The notes under the pieces: generated by a model
What the model was told of the DNA's origin: nothing
The model's database searches: none
Seen by the model: only the letters and a program-made list of their open reading frames with translations
Made by a program: the position numbers and the translations under genes
Shown: in pieces, positions 44,515 to 54,658 of the stretch
How positions within the stretch are numbered: position 1 is the first letter of the stretch
Layout of the letters: every line of letters starts with the position of its first letter
NCBI GenBank assembly: GCA_023480735.1
Contig: JAMCXB010000027.1
Coordinates: 1 to 64,000, forward strand
Direction: 5' to 3'
Length of the DNA: 64,000 nucleotides
DNA from: Bacteroidota bacterium
GTDB lineage: Bacteria; Bacteroidota; Ignavibacteria; Kryptoniales; JAKASW01

Positions 44515-46665
44515 GTGCGAACAAGAGTCTACTTCATCCTAATCAGCCTAATCTCAGTGTCGGCAGTCTTCAGCGGCTGCTTCATGTGGGGTTATGTACA
44601 ACAAGGCTACAAGAATTTCTCCGCCTATTTCAATACTTATTATAACGCGCAGACTGCGTTTGACAAGGGGCTAACCGAGCTCAAGAATAATCTGAAAGAA
44701 AACGAAATAAATCAGATCGCGGGGAGCGTACAAACACCCTTCCAAATCAGCCCAACCATCCGTCAGAATTTCGACCTGGCAATCGCAAAAGCCTCAAAGG
44801 TTCTTCAGCTGTATCCCATGTCGGAGTTTACAGAAGACTGTTTGTTCATGATAGGCATAAGTTACTACTATGAAGGTGACAATCTGCAGGGGCAGAGAAA
44901 GTTCGTTGAAGCGGAATCCACGTTCCCGAAGAGCAAGAGAGTTGCAGAAGCGCGGATGTATTACGGCAGCATGCTGATAAAGAGCCTGAATTACGATCAA
45001 GGACTCAAAACAGTTGAGGCCGCGCAGGCTTTGGCGCGCAAAGAAAAGAATCAGGCGATCGTAACGAAGTGTTCGGATATCTTATCTGATTACTTCCTTA
45101 GCAGGGGCGATACTGTCAGGGCAGCTGCATATCTCGACACTGCTGCCACTCAATCAAAGGACGACCAGTCGGCTATATATGCCTGCCAGGCAGGAAATCT
45201 TCTGATGGCTATCGGTCGATACAACGAAGCAGAACAGGAATACCAGAAGTCTTGGAACGAGGCACGTGACATTCGTTTGCGATTTTATTCAAAGTATTAC
45301 CTTGCGAGAGCCGAAAGGATGGAAGGTCATTTCAACTTGGCGCTTAGCGACGTCGCGCGGTTGAGGGGGGATGACAAGTTCTTCCAGTTTTTCCCCCTGC
45401 TCGAATACCAGAGAGCGGCCGTCCTCTACGATTCGGGGAAAGTTTCGACAGCAGTGCAAGCTTTTCAGAAAATTGATACTGCATATGCCACGAGTGAGGC
45501 TTCGACCCGAAGCACATTCAGACTCGGCAATATTTACCTGCGGAAGGTAGGGGACTACCAAACGGCGCTGAAGTACTACCAGAAATGTTCGGGCCACCCG
45601 TCTGTTGTAGGCTTAAGCGATAGAGCCAGAGAAATGGCAATGACGCTGCAGGATTACTTCATAAGAAGTTATAGAGTCGCGCTTTCCGACAGCCTATACG
45701 ATCGTGCGCGTATAGAGGAAAAGAAAAAAGATTCTGCTACTGTACAATCCCAGGCCAATTTGGATTCACTCTATGAGCATGCAGCCGGAGCCCGAAGAGA
45801 CCTGGCGGGTTACTATATGTTCAGGCTGCGTGTCCCTGATTCGGCAATCGTTTCATACAGGATCATCGTGGACAAGTTTCAAAAATCGCGAGAATATCCA
45901 TCCGCTCTTTACACCCTCGGGGAGTACTATTATTCCACAGGTGATTCTGCCGACGGGCGAAAATACCTGCAGGAACTAGTAAAGGAACACCCGGAATCTG
46001 AGTTTGCCGCATCAGCCAGCCTGCTGCTGGACATGCCTCCTCCTCCGGTAAAAATCGACTCTTCACAGGTAGAATACGACCAGGCAATAGAGCTTGTGAA
46101 TCAAGACCACCCGGATTCAGCGCTTACCACGCTGAGGAAACTTGCTTCAAGCCGCTCCGCAACGGTGGCACCTCAGGCGCTCTACGCAGCGGGTTGGGTG
46201 TACGAACATAAATTAAGAGAGCCTGATTCTGCCTTCGTGTACTACAAAAGGCTTCAGACCGAATATCCGTCCAGCAATTTCACTACCCACGTTGCGCTGG
46301 CTTTGACCGGTTACGAACAGGCTCAATTCGACAGCGCGGCGGCGAGACAACGACGAGAAATGGCTCGAAAGGATAGCCTGTCGAGATTGACTTCATCCGA
46401 ACCCGCCAAAGGGACTCCGCAGACTATTCAGCCAGCTGGCCGGAAGCCAAGCCAAGTAGAACCTCTCAAGCACTCCACAATAGATTCGCTCTCGATTAGC
46501 AAAGATCGCCTGAGAATTTTGAGGGAGGCAGACTCAACGAAGAAGGCAGTGGGAGAAATACCTCCGCGTAATCAAGGGGTGGATTCGGTTCAAAAGTTGA
46601 AACAATTCCCGATAGATTCAATCGAAATTCGTCATCACATCCTTAAAGACTCGACGAAGTACTAG
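44515..46665 (+). CDS. Large TPR lipoprotein resembling SprE/PorW
   Basis: A 716-aa lipoprotein. GTG start, signal peptide with lipobox FSGC near residue 22, then several tetratricopeptide-like repeats (for example AEARMYYGSMLIKSLNYDQG) and a low-complexity, Ser/Thr/Lys-rich C-terminal 90 residues. The segment right after the lipidated Cys (NFSAYFNTYYNAQTAFDKG) resembles the start of SprE/PorW proteins of type IX secretion and gliding organisms. I infer a periplasmic or outer-membrane-attached scaffold role. A BamD-type role is a less likely alternative given the length. The partner T9SS genes are not in the window. Confidence 0.6.
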   Translation: MRTRVYFILISLISVSAVFSGCFMWGYVQQGYKNFSAYFNTYYNAQTAFDKGLTELKNNLKENEINQIAGSVQTPFQISPTIRQNFDLAIAKASKVLQLYPMSEFTEDCLFMIGISYYYEGDNLQGQRKFVEAESTFPKSKRVAEARMYYGSMLIKSLNYDQGLKTVEAAQALARKEKNQAIVTKCSDILSDYFLSRGDTVRAAAYLDTAATQSKDDQSAIYACQAGNLLMAIGRYNEAEQEYQKSWNEARDIRLRFYSKYYLARAERMEGHFNLALSDVARLRGDDKFFQFFPLLEYQRAAVLYDSGKVSTAVQAFQKIDTAYATSEASTRSTFRLGNIYLRKVGDYQTALKYYQKCSGHPSVVGLSDRAREMAMTLQDYFIRSYRVALSDSLYDRARIEEKKKDSATVQSQANLDSLYEHAAGARRDLAGYYMFRLRVPDSAIVSYRIIVDKFQKSREYPSALYTLGEYYYSTGDSADGRKYLQELVKEHPESEFAASASLLLDMPPPPVKIDSSQVEYDQAIELVNQDHPDSALTTLRKLASSRSATVAPQALYAAGWVYEHKLREPDSAFVYYKRLQTEYPSSNFTTHVALALTGYEQAQFDSAAARQRREMARKDSLSRLTSSEPAKGTPQTIQPAGRKPSQVEPLKHSTIDSLSISKDRLRILREADSTKKAVGEIPPRNQGVDSVQKLKQFPIDSIEIRHHILKDSTKY

Positions 46666-46673
46666 GACAAATC

Positions 46674-47453
46674 TTGCCGACAAATCAATTCCTCGAATCT
46701 GCGTCTGTGATTGAAACCCGTGAAGTTGCCGCACAGACCTTCTTAACGGAATTTAGTTCCCCCAAGATTGCCGCAGCAGTGAAACCGGGGCAGTTTGTAA
46801 TGCTTTCTTTTCCCAATACGCTTGACCCGCTTCTCCCGCGGGCGTTTTCCGTCTGTGAAACAAAAGGAGATAGAGTAATTCTTTTCTACGTGGCGGTTGG
46901 CAAGGGAACCACGCGGCTCTCAAAGATGCAGCATGCTGAGAAGGTCGTTCTGAATGGACCTCTCGGAACAGGGTTTCCAGAATTATCGCGTGGAGAGAAA
47001 GTCTGGATCGCGGTGGGAGGATCGGGTGCAGCGGTGCTTCCGATCATAATTTCTGCAGCGAACAACTCCGGCGCATCGCCTACTGCTTTCTACGGGGCAA
47101 GGACAAAGAATCAGCTTATGCAGTTCAATCACATTCGAATCGAGTTTGCTACCGACGACGGCTCAGCCGGTTTTCATGGCACAGTGGTCGAATTACTCAA
47201 GGACAAGATGCATGACAGCAGGCCCGATAAGATTTTCGCCTGTGGACCTACGCCTATGCTCGCAAGCGTCCAACGGGAGTTTCAGGATAAGATCCGGACC
47301 TACATTTCCGTAGAGACTCCAATGGCATGCGGCATGGGGCTCTGCCAGGGTTGTCCGGTCAAAAGGAAGGATGGGACCGGATACTATCTTGCATGCAAAG
47401 ATGGTCCGGTATTCGATGCGCGAGTAATAGAACTTGCCGCAGGGGCGGTGTGA
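46674..47453 (+). CDS. pyrK: Dihydroorotate dehydrogenase electron-transfer subunit
   Basis: Passes electrons from dihydroorotate dehydrogenase B to NAD+. The 259-aa ferredoxin-reductase-like protein has the FAD motif LPRAFSVCE (near 58), a pyridine-nucleotide domain with CGPTPML, and a [2Fe-2S] cluster with Cys in CGMGLCQGCPVKRKDGTGYYLAC (near 218-245). TTG start with AGGA seven bases upstream. It is directly followed by pyrD, so the enzyme is the heteromeric class 1B. Confidence 0.93.
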   Translation: MPTNQFLESASVIETREVAAQTFLTEFSSPKIAAAVKPGQFVMLSFPNTLDPLLPRAFSVCETKGDRVILFYVAVGKGTTRLSKMQHAEKVVLNGPLGTGFPELSRGEKVWIAVGGSGAAVLPIIISAANNSGASPTAFYGARTKNQLMQFNHIRIEFATDDGSAGFHGTVVELLKDKMHDSRPDKIFACGPTPMLASVQREFQDKIRTYISVETPMACGMGLCQGCPVKRKDGTGYYLACKDGPVFDARVIELAAGAV

Positions 47454-47454
47454 A

Positions 47455-48393
47455 ATGAAGACGAATCTAAGAGTCCGCATCGGAAACCTCGAATTGAAGA
47501 ACCCTTTGATGACCGCCTCCGGTACATCCGGGTATGGCGATGAACTTGGAGATTATTTTGATGTTTCCACGCTGGGCGCGATAGTCTCGAAATCACTGAC
47601 TCTTAAACCGAAGATTGGCAACGAGCCCCCGCGTGTGACCGAGGTCGCCTGTGGCATGCTCAATTCGATTGGCTTGGCGAATATTGGAGTCGAGCGGTTT
47701 ATTTCCGAAAAACTTTCCAAGCTGAAGGGCTCCGGTGCTACGATCATCGCAAACATAGCGGCCAAGAGAGCTGAAGACTACCTCTCGCTAGCCGAAATGC
47801 TCTCAGACAGAGCAGACATTCAAGGCCTGGAGATTAACCTGTCATGCCCGAATGTGAAAGAGGGAGGAATTGAATTCGGCAGCGACCCGAAGATGCTTGG
47901 TACGATAACACGTCTGGCTAGGAATGCATTTCCAAGGACTCTGCTCGTCAAGTTGACCCCGAATGTTACCCGTATAAGCGAATTGGCTAAAGCCGCGGAA
48001 GGCGAGGGCGCGGATGGGGTCACTGTAGCAAATACCTATGTGGGAATGGCAATCGACATTTACAAACGTGCGCCGAAGATACACACAATTACCGGCGGAT
48101 TATCGGGACCAGCGATCAAGCCGCTGACGATGGCGAAGGTGTATGAAGTGCGCAAATCCGTAAATATACCGATAGTAGCGAGCGGGGGAGTTTTCACCTG
48201 GCAGGATGTAATAGAATATCTCATCGCTGGCGCCTCCGCGGTGGAAATCGGAACGGTGCTGTTTGCCAAACCAAACGTCCCCGAGGAACTGTTGATCGGC
48301 ATTGAAAATTATCTCTCTAGTTCAAATCTGGAGAATATTTCAGAACTCATTGCTAGTCTGAGGACCGGCATCGACAGGGCACCCACGCATTGA
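47455..48393 (+). CDS. pyrD: Dihydroorotate dehydrogenase, catalytic subunit (class 1B)
   Basis: Oxidises dihydroorotate to orotate. I start at ATG 47455, one base after the pyrK stop, giving 312 aa. The FMN-barrel shows NPLMTASGTSGYG, LNSIGLANIGVE, the catalytic-cysteine segment EINLSCPNVKEGG (class 1 enzymes use Cys as base), KLTPNVT and the phosphate-binding GGVFTWQD ... AVEIGTVLF. Together with PyrK it completes a NAD-dependent step. The rest of the pathway (pyrRBC) lies 23 kb away. Confidence 0.95.
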   Translation: MKTNLRVRIGNLELKNPLMTASGTSGYGDELGDYFDVSTLGAIVSKSLTLKPKIGNEPPRVTEVACGMLNSIGLANIGVERFISEKLSKLKGSGATIIANIAAKRAEDYLSLAEMLSDRADIQGLEINLSCPNVKEGGIEFGSDPKMLGTITRLARNAFPRTLLVKLTPNVTRISELAKAAEGEGADGVTVANTYVGMAIDIYKRAPKIHTITGGLSGPAIKPLTMAKVYEVRKSVNIPIVASGGVFTWQDVIEYLIAGASAVEIGTVLFAKPNVPEELLIGIENYLSSSNLENISELIASLRTGIDRAPTH

Positions 48394-48520
48394 CGCAAGG
48401 CGAAGTTCTTTAAGCCGGCCTTTATGCTTTTCAGGACGACACACCTTGCGTCCGCATTCGCATGAATCTTCATAGAGAACTTTGAGGCTAAGCTTTTTGT
48501 TCGATCTAAAAGGAAACAAG

Positions 48521-49825
48521 TTGAAGCCAGAAGAAGCCAATAGCTTTTTATATTCACTCGAAAGATTTGGGATGAAAATGGACCTGCAAAATATCAGGTC
48601 CTTGATGGAATACTCCGGGAATCAGCATCGAGGGTTAAGGGCTGTTCATGTGGCCGGCACCAATGGTAAAGGAAGCACTTGTGCCGCTATCGCCAGCGTC
48701 CTGACTTCAATGGGCTACCGGACGGGGCTTTATACTTCGCCGCATATCTTGAGCCTCACCGAGCGCATCAGAATAGACGGCAGGCAAATAGCCGAGGCTG
48801 ACCTTGCCGGCTTGACCGAGTTTTTTGAGCCTAAGATCGTCGAGCTCAAGGCTACCTACTTTGAAGCCCTGACGGCGATAATGTTCAAGCATTTTTCCGA
48901 CAACCGCGTTGACTATGCCGTGATAGAGACAGGCTTAGGTGGGAGACTCGATGCCACAAACATAATTGATCCAATTGTTTCGGTTGTCACAGGGATCGGG
49001 TTGGACCATACCGAGCTACTCGGGACCACGGTGGAACAAATAGCTTCTGAAAAGGCTGGAATAATCAAACGCGATCGTCCGGCGGTGATAAATGTGAACC
49101 AGGAGTCAGTCAGGAACGTATTTAAACGTGTCGCATCGGAGAGTAATTCGGCAGTCTATTTCGTTGACGACGTTTCCCATTACATCGTGACCGGGAACGG
49201 AGTGGAAAGCTCTTCATTCGATGCAAGAGTCTTCGGAATTGACTACCCCGGCTTGAAGATAGGACTTGGCGGGAAGCATCAGGTCAAGAATGCGGCTACA
49301 GCACTTTCGGCTTTACACCTGATTGGAAACTCGGGGATAAAGATCGAGAGGGATGCGATCTACAAAGGGTTTGAGGAAATCAGGAGGAATACCGGAATCC
49401 GAGGGCGGCTTGAGGTGATATCCCACGATCCTCTCGTGGTTCTTGACGTCGGCCACAATCCTGACGGCATTCAAGCCGTACTTGAAAGTCTGTCTGAATT
49501 CGAGGGGAGACCGGGCACATTGCTTTTTGCTGCCATGAGGGATAAAGATGTCAAATCAATGTTAAGCATCTTGCGGGAGAGGTTTGCAAATATTATCTTG
49601 ACCCAGCTTCAAGTAGGGCGATCCCTTAATGTTGCAGAGTTGAACAAATTAGCAGATGATATTAAATTAAAGGCGCCAGTGTTTGGCAATTCCACTGATG
49701 CATTGAGAGCCGCACTGAACCAAACTAGCGGAGATAGTTTTCTTTTGATCTCGGGATCCCATTATCTGGCAGGTGAAACGTTGCCACTGATGGAAAAGAC
49801 CGTGTTTGACTTTGAGAGTCTCTAA
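48521..49825 (+). CDS. folC: Folylpolyglutamate synthase / dihydrofolate synthase
   Basis: Adds glutamate to dihydropteroate and folates. I prefer the TTG at 48521 over the track's TTG at 48482: AAAAGGA sits six bases upstream and the protein then begins LKPEEANSFLYSLERFG, matching the usual FolC start; this gives 434 aa. The ATP loop HVAGTNGKGST is near residue 43, and SLTERIRIDG, ETGLGGRLDATN and GIGLDHTELLG follow. The C-terminal domain contains DVGHNPDG. A 127-bp gap separates it from pyrD. Confidence 0.92.
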   Translation: MKPEEANSFLYSLERFGMKMDLQNIRSLMEYSGNQHRGLRAVHVAGTNGKGSTCAAIASVLTSMGYRTGLYTSPHILSLTERIRIDGRQIAEADLAGLTEFFEPKIVELKATYFEALTAIMFKHFSDNRVDYAVIETGLGGRLDATNIIDPIVSVVTGIGLDHTELLGTTVEQIASEKAGIIKRDRPAVINVNQESVRNVFKRVASESNSAVYFVDDVSHYIVTGNGVESSSFDARVFGIDYPGLKIGLGGKHQVKNAATALSALHLIGNSGIKIERDAIYKGFEEIRRNTGIRGRLEVISHDPLVVLDVGHNPDGIQAVLESLSEFEGRPGTLLFAAMRDKDVKSMLSILRERFANIILTQLQVGRSLNVAELNKLADDIKLKAPVFGNSTDALRAALNQTSGDSFLLISGSHYLAGETLPLMEKTVFDFESL

Positions 49826-49998
49826 ATTACATCAATTCCTTTTTGGGAATTCCAATCCCCCAGGATCTTTCGGACCTGACCCGATGAAGGGTAGATAGAT
49901 CGTACGACAAGATTTTATCCGATGGTGCAAGTGCACTGTTATCAGGATTTCACTCAACATTTCAAAAGTAATTCAAATTTCTTAGGAGGTAGTTTTCG

Positions 49999-51300
49999 AT
50001 GACTGTAGATCTTGCAGAGCTGCAGGGAATGAAAGTCGCAGAATTGCATAAGTTGGCAAGAGAATTGGAGATTCCCGGCTATAGTGGACTGAGAAAAGAG
50101 GAAGTCATTTTCAAAATCATGGAGAAGCAGAGCGTGACCGTTAAGGAAGCGCCGCGAGCTGAGGCACAGGTAGTGCAGCCGGAATCACCGGGCATTTCAG
50201 TCAGCGCCGGTGTCCTGGACGTCCATGGTGATGGTTATGGATTCCTTCGCTCTCCAAAGTATAACTATTTGTCATCACCGGATGACATATATGTTTCTCC
50301 TTCACAAATCAAGAAGTTTGGTTTGATGACAGGAGACACCGTGAGCGGGCAGATCAGACCGCCTAAAGAGGGAGAGAAATTCTTCGCACTCCTTCGGGTG
50401 GAACGGGTCAACTTCAGAGACCCCGAGTTCACCCGCGAGAGAGTGATGTTCGACAATCTCACCCCGCTTTATCCCAACGGGAAGCTGCATCTCGAAACGG
50501 TGCCGGGTGAATATTCGATGAGAATAATCGATCTATTGGCACCCGTCGGCATGGGACAGCGCGGAATGATCGTTTCACCACCAAAAGCGGGAAAAACTAT
50601 CCTGCTGCAGAAAATCGCCAACAGTATTACTCGAAATCATCCGGACGTAAGGTTGATAGTCCTTCTCATAGACGAACGTCCCGAGGAAGTGACCGACATG
50701 GAGCGGTCGGTGAATGCAGAGGTTGTCAGCTCCACGTTTGACGAAGAGCCTCAGCGCCACACTCAGGTTGCGGAAATGGTCCTCGAGAAAGCAAAGCGAC
50801 TGGTCGAAGCGAAAAACGATGTCGTCATTCTGCTCGACAGTATCACCCGCCTCGCGAGAGCCTACAACGCTACCGTGCCTCATAGCGGAAAGATACTTTC
50901 CGGCGGTATTGATTCTAATGCGCTGATCAAGCCGAAACGCTTCTTCGGTGCGGCGAGAAACATTGAAGAAGGGGGAAGCCTGACCATCATAGCTACCGCA
51001 CTAATAGAAACCGGCAGCAGAATGGATGAGGTTATTTTCGAAGAGTTCAAAGGAACCGGCAACATGGAAGTGGTACTCACACGTGAGCTCGCCGATAAGA
51101 GAATATTCCCTGCGATCGATGTCAACCGCAGCGGAACCAGACACGAAGAACTTCTACTTTCCCCCGATGAACTCAACAGAATCTGGGTATTACGGAAGAT
51201 ACTAAGTGATTATTCTCCAGTCGATGCGATGGACTTCTTGCTAGACAAGATGCGTGGAACTAAGAACAATAAGGAATTCCTTAAGGCAATGAACAGCTAA
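49999..51300 (+). CDS. rho: Transcription termination factor Rho
   Basis: Hexameric RNA helicase. The 433-aa protein has an N-terminal SAP-like helical segment ([21 protein letters not shown]), the primary RNA-binding OB fold with [14 protein letters not shown] (near 75), the Walker [18 protein letters not shown] (near 190), the Walker [17 protein letters not shown] (near 275) and the R- and Q-loop motifs. It has a strong ribosome-binding site (TTAGGAGGT). The 173-bp leader contains only short hairpins (AATTCC/GGAATT), with no clear autoregulatory site. Confidence 0.96.
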   Translation: MTVDLAELQGMKVAELHKLARELEIPGYSGLRKEEVIFKIMEKQSVTVKEAPRAEAQVVQPESPGISVSAGVLDVHGDGYGFLRSPKYNYLSSPDDIYVSPSQIKKFGLMTGDTVSGQIRPPKEGEKFFALLRVERVNFRDPEFTRERVMFDNLTPLYPNGKLHLETVPGEYSMRIIDLLAPVGMGQRGMIVSPPKAGKTILLQKIANSITRNHPDVRLIVLLIDERPEEVTDMERSVNAEVVSSTFDEEPQRHTQVAEMVLEKAKRLVEAKNDVVILLDSITRLARAYNATVPHSGKILSGGIDSNALIKPKRFFGAARNIEEGGSLTIIATALIETGSRMDEVIFEEFKGTGNMEVVLTRELADKRIFPAIDVNRSGTRHEELLLSPDELNRIWVLRKILSDYSPVDAMDFLLDKMRGTKNNKEFLKAMNS

Positions 51301-51314
51301 AAAAGGAGGTCCAA

Positions 51315-52490
51315 ATGAGACAGGTGATTATTGCGAGCGCCTGTCGCACTCCGATCGGCTCTTTTCAGGGGGCATTAAGCAGTCTGACTGCACCAAAGCT
51401 TGGGGCACTTGCTATCCAGGAGGCGGTAAAGCGCGCGGGTATTTCGCCGGAGCAGGTCGAAGAGGTATTTATGGGTTGCGTCTTGACTGCGGGGGTGGGC
51501 CAAGCGCCAGCCAGACAAGCTTCGATTTTTGCGGGTTTGCCGAATACCACCCCGTGTACTACAATCAACAAAGTATGCGGCTCCGGGCTCAAGTCGGTAA
51601 TGCTGGGGGCACTTACGATCATGACGGGCGAGGCCGACATCGTCGTTGCGGGCGGGATGGAGAGCATGTCAAACGCTCCGTATCTGCTCGACAAAGCAAG
51701 GTCGGGGTACAGAATGGGCGATGGGAAGATCATCGACTCAATGGTGAAGGATGGGCTGTGGGACGTTTACAATGATTATCATATGGGAAGCGCGGCGGAG
51801 CTCTGTGCTCGCGAATGTCACATTCCGCGCGATGCACAAGATGAATTCGCCGCCATGAGTTACAGGCGTGCATTGGAGGCCATCGAGAAGGGCTATTTCA
51901 GTGATGAGATCGTTCAGGTGCCCATCAAGTCACGGGATGGCTCGATCACTTACGTCGTTGAGGACGAGGAACCAAGAAAAGTCAAGTTTGAGAAGATACC
52001 ACAGCTGAAACCGGCCTTCGAGAAAGAGGGGACCGTAACTGCAGCGAATGCGAGTAAGCTAAATGACGGCGCCGCTGCGCTCGTGCTCATGTCGGAAGAA
52101 AAGGCAAAAGAACTCGGCGTGAAACCGCTCGCCAGAATTGCTGCCCAGGCTTCATCGGCACAGGCGCCTGAATGGTTCACAATTGCTCCTGCTACTGTTA
52201 TCGAAAAACTCTTCAAGAAAACAGGTTTCAGGAAGGACGACATAGACCTGTTTGAAATCAACGAGGCTTTTTCGGTAGTTTCACTGGCGGTCAGGCAATT
52301 ATTAGATCTCGATTTAAAAAAAGTAGACGTACACGGCGGTGCAGTCGCGCTGGGCCATCCCATCGGGGCGAGCGGCGCAAGAATTCTAACGACGCTTATC
52401 TATGCGATGCAGAGACGCGACTTACATCGCGGGCTTGCGGCAATCTGTATCGGAGGAGGAGAAGCGGCGGGAGTAATAATTGAAAGGTAA
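51315..52490 (+). CDS. Acetyl-CoA C-acetyltransferase (thiolase)
   Basis: A 391-aa thiolase. The nucleophilic Cys is in NKVCGSGLKS (near 88), the His in GHPIGASGARI (near 350) and the second Cys in CIGGGEAAG near 380. Length and motifs fit the degradative/biosynthetic acetoacetyl-CoA thiolases. It starts 15 bp after rho behind AAAAAGGAGG, then leads a run thiolase - 3-hydroxyacyl-CoA dehydrogenase - acyl-CoA dehydrogenase, so a beta-oxidation or butyryl-CoA path is likely. Confidence 0.94.
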   Translation: MRQVIIASACRTPIGSFQGALSSLTAPKLGALAIQEAVKRAGISPEQVEEVFMGCVLTAGVGQAPARQASIFAGLPNTTPCTTINKVCGSGLKSVMLGALTIMTGEADIVVAGGMESMSNAPYLLDKARSGYRMGDGKIIDSMVKDGLWDVYNDYHMGSAAELCARECHIPRDAQDEFAAMSYRRALEAIEKGYFSDEIVQVPIKSRDGSITYVVEDEEPRKVKFEKIPQLKPAFEKEGTVTAANASKLNDGAAALVLMSEEKAKELGVKPLARIAAQASSAQAPEWFTIAPATVIEKLFKKTGFRKDDIDLFEINEAFSVVSLAVRQLLDLDLKKVDVHGGAVALGHPIGASGARILTTLIYAMQRRDLHRGLAAICIGGGEAAGVIIER

Positions 52491-52493
52491 AGG

Positions 52494-53360
52494 ATGGAGA
52501 TCAGCAATGTAGCGGTCATTGGTGCGGGGACGATGGGGAACGGAATAGCCCACGTGCTCGCGTTATCGAAATTCAAGGTAAATTTGATTGACGTGCGACG
52601 GGACGCAGTGGAAAGAGGAATGGGATACGTCCGCCATAACATGGACAGGCAGGTGAACAAGGGCATCATTACGGAAGACCAGAAAACCGAGGCCCTGAAC
52701 AGAATATCTCAATCAACATCGGTAGAAACGGGGGTTCGCGACGCGGACTTCGTCATAGAAGCAGCAACGGAAAATATCAAGGTGAAGAAGGACCTTTTTC
52801 ATACTTTGAGCGACATCTGCAAACCAGATGCTCTTCTCGCGAGCAACACTTCGTCCATCTCGATTACTGATCTTGCCGCAGCCACATCCAAGCCGGACAA
52901 AGTGATAGGCATGCATTTCTTTAACCCGGTACCCGTAATGAAGCTCATCGAAATTGTCCGCGGCATAGCTACTTCTAATGAAACGTACGAGGCGGTGCGC
53001 AATCTCTCATACAAGATTGACAAAGTGCCCGTAGAGGTGCAGGATTATCCGGGATTCGTGTCCAATCGTATTCTGATGCCGATGATAAACGAAGCAATCT
53101 TCTGCGTTATGGAAAGTGTCGCCTCTGCCGAGGCGGTTGACACAGTGATGAAGCTCGGAATGAATCACCCGATGGGCCCTCTTGCCCTCGCAGATTTGAT
53201 CGGGCTTGACGTTTGTCTTGACATAATGAACGTTCTTTTTCATGGAACAGGTGACCCCAAATACAGGCCTTGCCCACTTCTCAAAAAGATGGTGGCAGCA
53301 GGCTACTTAGGCAGAAAATCCGGTAAGGGATTTTATACATACGATGCAAAAACATCGTAA
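52494..53360 (+). CDS. 3-hydroxybutyryl-CoA dehydrogenase
   Basis: A 288-aa NAD-dependent dehydrogenase. The Rossmann loop is [16 protein letters not shown] (near 7-22), the catalytic His-Glu region is [17 protein letters not shown] (near 140), and the C-terminal domain has [16 protein letters not shown]. Its size matches the stand-alone HbdA/PaaH type rather than the fused FadB. It starts 3 bp after the thiolase gene. Confidence 0.94.
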   Translation: MEISNVAVIGAGTMGNGIAHVLALSKFKVNLIDVRRDAVERGMGYVRHNMDRQVNKGIITEDQKTEALNRISQSTSVETGVRDADFVIEAATENIKVKKDLFHTLSDICKPDALLASNTSSISITDLAAATSKPDKVIGMHFFNPVPVMKLIEIVRGIATSNETYEAVRNLSYKIDKVPVEVQDYPGFVSNRILMPMINEAIFCVMESVASAEAVDTVMKLGMNHPMGPLALADLIGLDVCLDIMNVLFHGTGDPKYRPCPLLKKMVAAGYLGRKSGKGFYTYDAKTS

Positions 53361-53401
53361 CAGCGTTCATAACTTCACAGACTCAAAACAGGAGCGGTGA
53401 G

Positions 53402-54550
53402 ATGGTTGATTTCGAGTTGAGCGAGGAACAATCGATGATCAAGCAAGCGGCACGTGATTTCGCGGACAAGGAACTCGCAATTGGTGCAGCCGAGCGAGAC
53501 GAAAAAGAAGAATTTCCACGGGAACAGATTCGACAAATGTCAGAGCTGGGCTTCATGGGGATGATGGTCCCCGCGGAATATGGAGGAGCCGGGCTCGACA
53601 CCGTAAGTTACGTCCTAGCGCTCGAAGAGATTAGCAGGGCGGATGCTTCGGCGGGCGTCATAATGAGTGTTAACAATTCACTCGTATGCTGGGGGCTCGA
53701 GAAATTCGGCTCTCCCGTGCAGAAGGAAAAGTATTTGAAACCGCTCGCCTCCGGGAAATTGCTCGGGGCTTTCTGCCTATCTGAGCCGGAGGCTGGAAGC
53801 GACGCAGTTAACCAGAGAACAACCGCGTCGCGGGACGGCAAATTCTACGTACTTAACGGTGCCAAAAATTTCATCACGAACGGTGCCAACGCGGATGTGC
53901 TTCTAGTCATGGCGGCAACCGATAAATCCAAAGGTGCCCGCGGCGTAAGCGCTTTCATTGTTGAGAAAGCCTTTCCTGGCGTGGTCGTCTCCAAAAAGGA
54001 GCATAAGATGGGCATTAGAAGTTCCGATACCGCCCAGATCACCTTCGAAGGGTGCAGAGTACCCGAAGAAAACCGTATCGGAGACGAAGGGTTCGGGTTT
54101 AAATTCGCTATGATGACGCTCGATGGCGGGAGAATCGGAATTGCCGCACAGGCCATAGGTATCGCCCGCGCAGCGCTCGAAGCTTCACTGAAATATGTTC
54201 ATGAAAGAAAAGCGTTCGACAAGCTGCTACTCGAATTCCAGGCAATTCAATTCAAGTTGGCGGAAATGCATACAAACGTCGAAGCTGCACATCTTCTGAC
54301 TCTGAACGCCGCACTGAAGAAAGATCACGGTGAACGGTTTACGAAAGAGGCAGCGATGGCAAAACTCTTCGCGTCTAAGGTAGCCGTCGATAACGCACTC
54401 GAAGGCATTCAGATACATGGCGGTTACGGCTATTTGAAAGATTTTCCTGTTGAACGATATTTAAGGGATGCAAAGATTACGGAAATATATGAAGGGACTT
54501 CGGAGATTCAGCGCATAGTGATAGCCAGGGAAGTGCTGGATTTGAAATAG
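53402..54550 (+). CDS. Acyl-CoA dehydrogenase
   Basis: A 382-aa flavoprotein of the acyl-CoA dehydrogenase family. It has FCLSEPEAGSDAVNQRTTA (FAD/substrate contact, near 120), the GEDGFGFK-like DEGFGFKFAMMTLDGGR segment, and the catalytic Glu in ITEIYEGTSEIQRIVIAR near residue 365. This is the short/medium-chain (butyryl-CoA dehydrogenase-like) type. It needs an electron-transfer flavoprotein, which is not encoded here. It follows the dehydrogenase gene by 41 bp. Confidence 0.94.
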   Translation: MVDFELSEEQSMIKQAARDFADKELAIGAAERDEKEEFPREQIRQMSELGFMGMMVPAEYGGAGLDTVSYVLALEEISRADASAGVIMSVNNSLVCWGLEKFGSPVQKEKYLKPLASGKLLGAFCLSEPEAGSDAVNQRTTASRDGKFYVLNGAKNFITNGANADVLLVMAATDKSKGARGVSAFIVEKAFPGVVVSKKEHKMGIRSSDTAQITFEGCRVPEENRIGDEGFGFKFAMMTLDGGRIGIAAQAIGIARAALEASLKYVHERKAFDKLLLEFQAIQFKLAEMHTNVEAAHLLTLNAALKKDHGERFTKEAAMAKLFASKVAVDNALEGIQIHGGYGYLKDFPVERYLRDAKITEIYEGTSEIQRIVIAREVLDLK

Positions 54551-54658
54551 TCGTGTCCGTCTCAGGCAGAGTACGAATCCCTTCTGTGACTCCAGCGGCT
54601 CCGCTTAGGCAGTTCTGTGAGCCGCACAAAAATCAAAACTATAAACTAAGGATTCGAA

